A stretch of 64,000 nt of DNA. Origin: Tolypothrix sp. PCC 7712. Lineage in GTDB: Bacteria > Cyanobacteriota > Cyanobacteriia > Cyanobacteriales > Nostocaceae. This document shows, in pieces, positions 60,653 to 64,000 of the stretch (positions are counted from its first letter, which is position 1; every line of letters begins with the position of its first letter). The stretch lies in contig NZ_CP063785.1 in the NCBI RefSeq assembly GCF_025860405.1, positions 8,433,390 through 8,497,389 of the forward strand, in the 5' to 3' direction. The position numbers and the translations under genes were made by a program. A model generated the notes under the pieces. That model was not told the origin of the DNA. It saw nothing but the letters and a program-made list of their open reading frames with translations, and did no database searches.

Positions 60653-62668
60653 CTATTTATCTTGAGATAAATGCCAAATCTTAATAATATTATCAGCACT
60701 ACCACCGCTAGCAATAGTTTTACCATCAGGGCTGATTGCCACAGAATAAATATAACCAGAATCTCGCTTCAAAGTCCTAATTTCTTTTCCTGTTGCTGTA
60801 TCCCATAATTTGATAGTGTTATCACTACTGCCACTGATCAGGGTAAAATTATTTGTGGTTTTACTATCTCCTATTTTGGGTACATAAACCACAGAATTTA
60901 CCTTATCAGTATGACCCTTTAAAGTACGAATCGTTTCTCCTGTTACCAAATTCCATAATTTAATTGACTTATCTTTACTGCCACTAGCTAAAGTCAAACC
61001 ATCAGGGCTAAAAGCTACAGAAATAATTAACTCTGAATGTCCTACAAAATTCCGAATTTCTTTTCCTGTGGCTACATTCCACAATTTAATTGTTTTGTCC
61101 CAACTGCCACTAGCAAGGGTGCTACCATCAGGACTAAAAGCCACTGCAGAAACTGCCTGTTTATGTCCTTTTAAGGTGCGAATTAGCTGACCGTTTGAGA
61201 CATTCCAGAGGTTAATTGTCTTATCGATGCTGCTACTAGCTAATGTTTTACCATCCGGGCTAAAAGCTATCGATGAAATTCCATCAGTATGTGCTTTTAA
61301 TGTGTGGATTACTTCCCCATTAGCAAGATTCCACAGTTTAATAGTCTTATCTGCACTACCACTAGCTAAGGTTTTACCATCAGGACTAAAAGCCACAGCC
61401 CAAATCCATTTTTTGTGTCCCTTGAGAGTTCTAATTTCCTGATTGCTGCTCAGATTCCACAACTTAATTGTATTATCATCACTGCCACTAGCTAGAGTTA
61501 AACCATCAGAGGCAAAGGCGACAGTATTAACATCACTAGCATGACCTTTAAGAGTTTGCGGTTGATCAGCATTTTCTGTAACGTTTGCTGGTTGACTAGG
61601 GTTAGCAAATCTAGTTACTTGTTGGGGACGAGATTGTAAATACCAAATTCCACCTAATCCCAGTAGTAAAATAGCAGTACTGATGAATAGTCGATGTTGA
61701 AGATAGAAGTTTTGAGTAGGGGATGCAGGTTCGATAATTGTTGGTGGTACTAGTAAAGGCTTATATGTTAAGTCTTGAATCACTTCATCGGCTGAATGAT
61801 AACGCTGGTTAATTTCTGTTTTTAAAAGTTTGTCTAGCACCTGATCCACATTGACATTTAAAGCTACTCCATCCCTATCTTGATTTGCTAAATATTCGTG
61901 CCAAGAATTAACCCAACTGTAGCCTTTTTGCATCCACAGTTGCGACGGTCGAATTCCACTGAGTAAATGAAAGCAAGTTACACCCAAACTAAATAAATCG
62001 CTCGATGGATAAGCTTTCCCATCCTGCATTTGTTCAATGGGAGTATAACCATGAGAGCCAATAGTAGTGCCAATTTGAGTATGTACTGTTGCTGTTAATT
62101 GTTTTGAGGAACCGAAATCTATTAAGACTAGTCGCCCATCAATTTGACGGCGAATAATATTTTGGGGTTTGATATCCCGATGAATGACACCACGCTCATG
62201 AATAAACTTGAGCACGGGTAGTAAATCTAGCAAAAGTTCGACTATTTTACTTTTGTTGTAAATTATCCCTTGTCGTAATTCTTGGAGTAAATTATGCCCA
62301 TTGATATATTGCTGTACTAAAAACAGATAATTATCTTGTTCAAAGTATGCTAAAAGTGTAGGAATTTGCGGATGTTCCCCTAATTTTTGCAGTTGTTTAG
62401 CTTCATCTTTAAATAGCTCAACAGCTTTCTTTAATGTAGAAGAATCCTGGATTTTAGGTGCAAATTGTTTAACTACACACCATTCGTTTAGCTTGTCCGC
62501 ATCTTCCGCTAGATAGGTTCTACCAAATCCCCCCTCATCAGATAGTACTTTAATTACACGATAACGGCCCCTTAATAACGAGATCAATGGTTGATGACAA
62601 CTTAGGCAAACTTCTTGCCTATCTTGATTTAGAGGATTGGGGCAATCGGGATTCAGACAGCAGATCAT
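60653..62668 (-). CDS. Ser/Thr protein kinase with C-terminal seven-blade WD40 propeller
   Basis: The 671-residue protein has an N-terminal zinc-ribbon-like segment (CLNPDCPNPLNQ, VCLSCHQPL), a Hanks-type kinase (about 30-300) with GGFGRTYLAEDA, the catalytic loop HRDIKPQNIIRR and IDFGSSK, a membrane helix (LFISTAILLLGLGGIWYL, about 325-345) and seven WD40 repeats of the kind LKGHxxxVxxVAFSPDGxTL, which complete one propeller. Such kinases are common in filamentous cyanobacteria; the propeller should be outside the membrane or bind a partner. The sixth repeat has an eight-residue insertion (KIGDSKTTNN). No substrate is known. It is followed by a dispersed repeat (GTTGTCGCGCAGCGCAA) at 60568-60590. 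Confidence 0.93.
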   Translation of the reverse strand: MICCLNPDCPNPLNQDRQEVCLSCHQPLISLLRGRYRVIKVLSDEGGFGRTYLAEDADKLNEWCVVKQFAPKIQDSSTLKKAVELFKDEAKQLQKLGEHPQIPTLLAYFEQDNYLFLVQQYINGHNLLQELRQGIIYNKSKIVELLLDLLPVLKFIHERGVIHRDIKPQNIIRRQIDGRLVLIDFGSSKQLTATVHTQIGTTIGSHGYTPIEQMQDGKAYPSSDLFSLGVTCFHLLSGIRPSQLWMQKGYSWVNSWHEYLANQDRDGVALNVNVDQVLDKLLKTEINQRYHSADEVIQDLTYKPLLVPPTIIEPASPTQNFYLQHRLFISTAILLLGLGGIWYLQSRPQQVTRFANPSQPANVTENADQPQTLKGHASDVNTVAFASDGLTLASGSDDNTIKLWNLSSNQEIRTLKGHKKWIWAVAFSPDGKTLASGSADKTIKLWNLANGEVIHTLKAHTDGISSIAFSPDGKTLASSSIDKTINLWNVSNGQLIRTLKGHKQAVSAVAFSPDGSTLASGSWDKTIKLWNVATGKEIRNFVGHSELIISVAFSPDGLTLASGSKDKSIKLWNLVTGETIRTLKGHTDKVNSVVYVPKIGDSKTTNNFTLISGSSDNTIKLWDTATGKEIRTLKRDSGYIYSVAISPDGKTIASGGSADNIIKIWHLSQDK

Positions 62669-63010
62669 ACTGGGAACCCATTTGCAGTTTGTGTATATAT
62701 TAATTCATGACTAATAATTTTGCTATTAAGTTGCCAAAATTATTTTTTTGTAATCAGAAAGTAATCTATAGGTAACTTAGCAATTTAGAATTAAAAAATA
62801 AATTCTTTTTAGAGTACTACCAGCAGCATCCTCACTGTTGAATATGGTTTGTTGTGGATGAGCATATATACTCTCACTATTTCAGGGTGAAGTAATTTTG
62901 CATTTTGAATGGGATGACACCATTCAGATTTTTTGGGTTGGGCAATGATTTTTAGCCCAATTGCAGTGCCTAGCCTCAGCTTAATTGAGGCAATAAATGA
63001 GGAGTGAAAA
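62669..63010. other. Divergent intergenic region with two small hairpins
   Basis: TTGGGC..GCCCAA (about 62936-62961) and GCCTCA..TGAGGC (about 62972-62991) are consecutive hairpins just upstream of the proline-rich gene, and may form a leader structure. GAGGAG at 62999-63004 is a good ribosome site. No gene was seen. Confidence 0.5.
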
Positions 63011-64000
63011 ATGCTAGAGAAAAATCATAAAAAATATCTTTTGCGATCGCACTTAGGTGTAATATTTTCCCTGAGTAGTAGCTTGTTACTAACCAGTTAT
63101 TCTCTACCTATTGGTGCTTTAACAATTCCCCAATCTACAGTAAAATTTACTATCGCTAAAACACCAGATGAAAGGCAACCGGAGGCTGTAGAACAAGGAA
63201 TTGAACAGATTCCTACTACTCCACCACCTGCATCTTCACAGCCTAAGCAACCTATTGATTCACCCATACCGCCACGTGTACCCCCTGCAACCACAAATTC
63301 TGCACCAGCGCCTACTTCTCAGCCTAGTCCATCTCAACCAGTAGATACCACACCAGCACCTACTCCCAAACCGAGAACTTCTCAACCAGTAGATACTGCA
63401 CCCGAACCTACTCCCAAACCGAGGACTTCTCAACCAGTAGATACCACACCAGCGCCTCAACCCTCAAATAATGGTTCTACCCGTCCTAGTCCTAGTCGTT
63501 ATCAACCAAGTACTCAACCATCAACAGGTAACAGGCCAAATCGCCAGCCTGCGCCAGTTTCTCCACCGAAAAATCTCAAATACAAGCCAATTAACTTTGT
63601 AGATTTCGCCTTCGGTATTTTAGGTAAAGGTGATTTCCAGTCTCAAGGTAGGTATTTTCACTTCTATCAATTTGAAGGGAGAGAAAACCAACTCATCCAA
63701 ATTCGCCTAGGTGGTAGTACTGATACACGCCGTTCTAATAACTTGAGTCTCACCCCTTATATGTTTCTGCTTGACCCCGATAATAATGTTATTGTCAAAC
63801 GCAGCAGCGCCCAAACAACAGGCGGGATTAAAGATGCATTTGTATTTGTGAGACTACCTGTTCAAGGCACATATACCATCGCAGTTACTAGTAGTAACCC
63901 AGGAGATACAGGCCGCTATAGTTTAGCACTGAGAAATGATAGGGCTAGCTATAATTTAGACGAATCTGGTGAACTAACCGCCCAAAGTCTTACCCTCAAG
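63011..64000 (+). CDS. Secreted proline-rich protein with PPC-like domain, cut by window edge
   Basis: An open frame of 330 codons runs from the ATG at 63011 to the window end without a stop. It has a signal-like start (VIFSLSSSLLLTSYSLPIGA), then a Pro/Thr/Ser-rich region of about 140 residues with a repeat of the type PTPKPRTSQPVDT (three copies), then a beta-rich domain from about residue 190 (INFVDFAFGILGKGDFQSQG, PYMFLLDPDNNVIVKRS, GTYTIAVTSSNPGDTGRYSL) similar to bacterial pre-peptidase C-terminal (PPC) domains. In cyanobacteria such proteins often go on to a protease or other catalytic domain, which would lie outside the window. GAGGAG six bases before the ATG supports the start. Confidence 0.78.
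   Translation, partial: MLEKNHKKYLLRSHLGVIFSLSSSLLLTSYSLPIGALTIPQSTVKFTIAKTPDERQPEAVEQGIEQIPTTPPPASSQPKQPIDSPIPPRVPPATTNSAPAPTSQPSPSQPVDTTPAPTPKPRTSQPVDTAPEPTPKPRTSQPVDTTPAPQPSNNGSTRPSPSRYQPSTQPSTGNRPNRQPAPVSPPKNLKYKPINFVDFAFGILGKGDFQSQGRYFHFYQFEGRENQLIQIRLGGSTDTRRSNNLSLTPYMFLLDPDNNVIVKRSSAQTTGGIKDAFVFVRLPVQGTYTIAVTSSNPGDTGRYSLALRNDRASYNLDESGELTAQSLTLK

Overview
The window is a chromosomal segment of a filamentous, heterocyst-type cyanobacterium (Nostocales). The evidence is direct: photosystem II D2 (psbD), cytochrome b6f PetL, Psb32, many GCGATCGC (HIP1) palindromes, cyanobacterium-specific families (DUF1400, DUF3352, DUF4346, DUF565/Ycf20, SLH-OprB porin), dense tandem heptamer arrays (CCCCAGT, AATTACC, GGGCATT types) and an RNase P RNA carrying heptamer repeats inside it. 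The order psbD, pterin dehydratase, SLH-porin recalls Nostoc genomes, from memory only. No prophage, CRISPR array or plasmid backbone was seen.

Layout. 1-3.3 kb: the 5' end of truB at the window edge, a DUF1400 hydrolase and an EamA transporter. 3.6-8.5 kb: a filamentous-haemagglutinin-type exoprotein gene split by an IS200/IS605-family element that carries tnpB and a tiny antisense ribbon-helix-helix ORF. 8.6-14.2 kb: CHASE2-Ser/Thr kinase, class V aminotransferase, tRNA-Asn, NYN nuclease, ECF-type ATPase. 14.9-19.2 kb: a stand-alone psbD, a structured RNA with a 23-codon ORF under a perfect Shine-Dalgarno sequence, pterin carbinolamine dehydratase and porin. 19.3-22.6 kb: Rrf2 regulator, cysK, J-domain protein, double-domain PTPS/QueD. 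22.7-31.3 kb: PrsW/methyltransferase overlapping pair, mscL, Uma2, DUF3352, M1 aminopeptidase. 31.5-41.4 kb: GT39, lipoprotein, Ycf20-like, glycerate kinase, SelO, a 21-bp-periodic repeat array, GNAT, bioB. 41.6-47.9 kb: small membrane protein, petL, corA, rnpB, rnc, oxidoreductase. 48-64 kb: sensor kinase, RibD-like, FemAB/GNAT-like, DUF4346, Psb32, three Uma2-type genes in all, surE, sugar transferase, HupE-like, ethylene-receptor-like kinase, WD40 Ser/Thr kinase, and a truncated proline-rich secreted protein.

Most genes are single housekeeping, photosynthesis or signalling units rather than long operons. Likely co-transcribed sets are the ATPase with its 90-aa partner, Rrf2-cysK-dnaJ, and the overlapping methyltransferase-prsW pair. 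Accessory content is mostly repeat-driven: ordered heptamer/nonamer arrays at gene ends, MITE-like inverted-repeat elements (two copies are exactly 120 bp) and one IS. The points most worth a second look are the structured RNA with its peptide ORF, the 21-bp helically phased array upstream of selO, the IS insertion whose removal restores the exoprotein frame exactly, and a Trp-to-Phe change beside the P680 region of D2.
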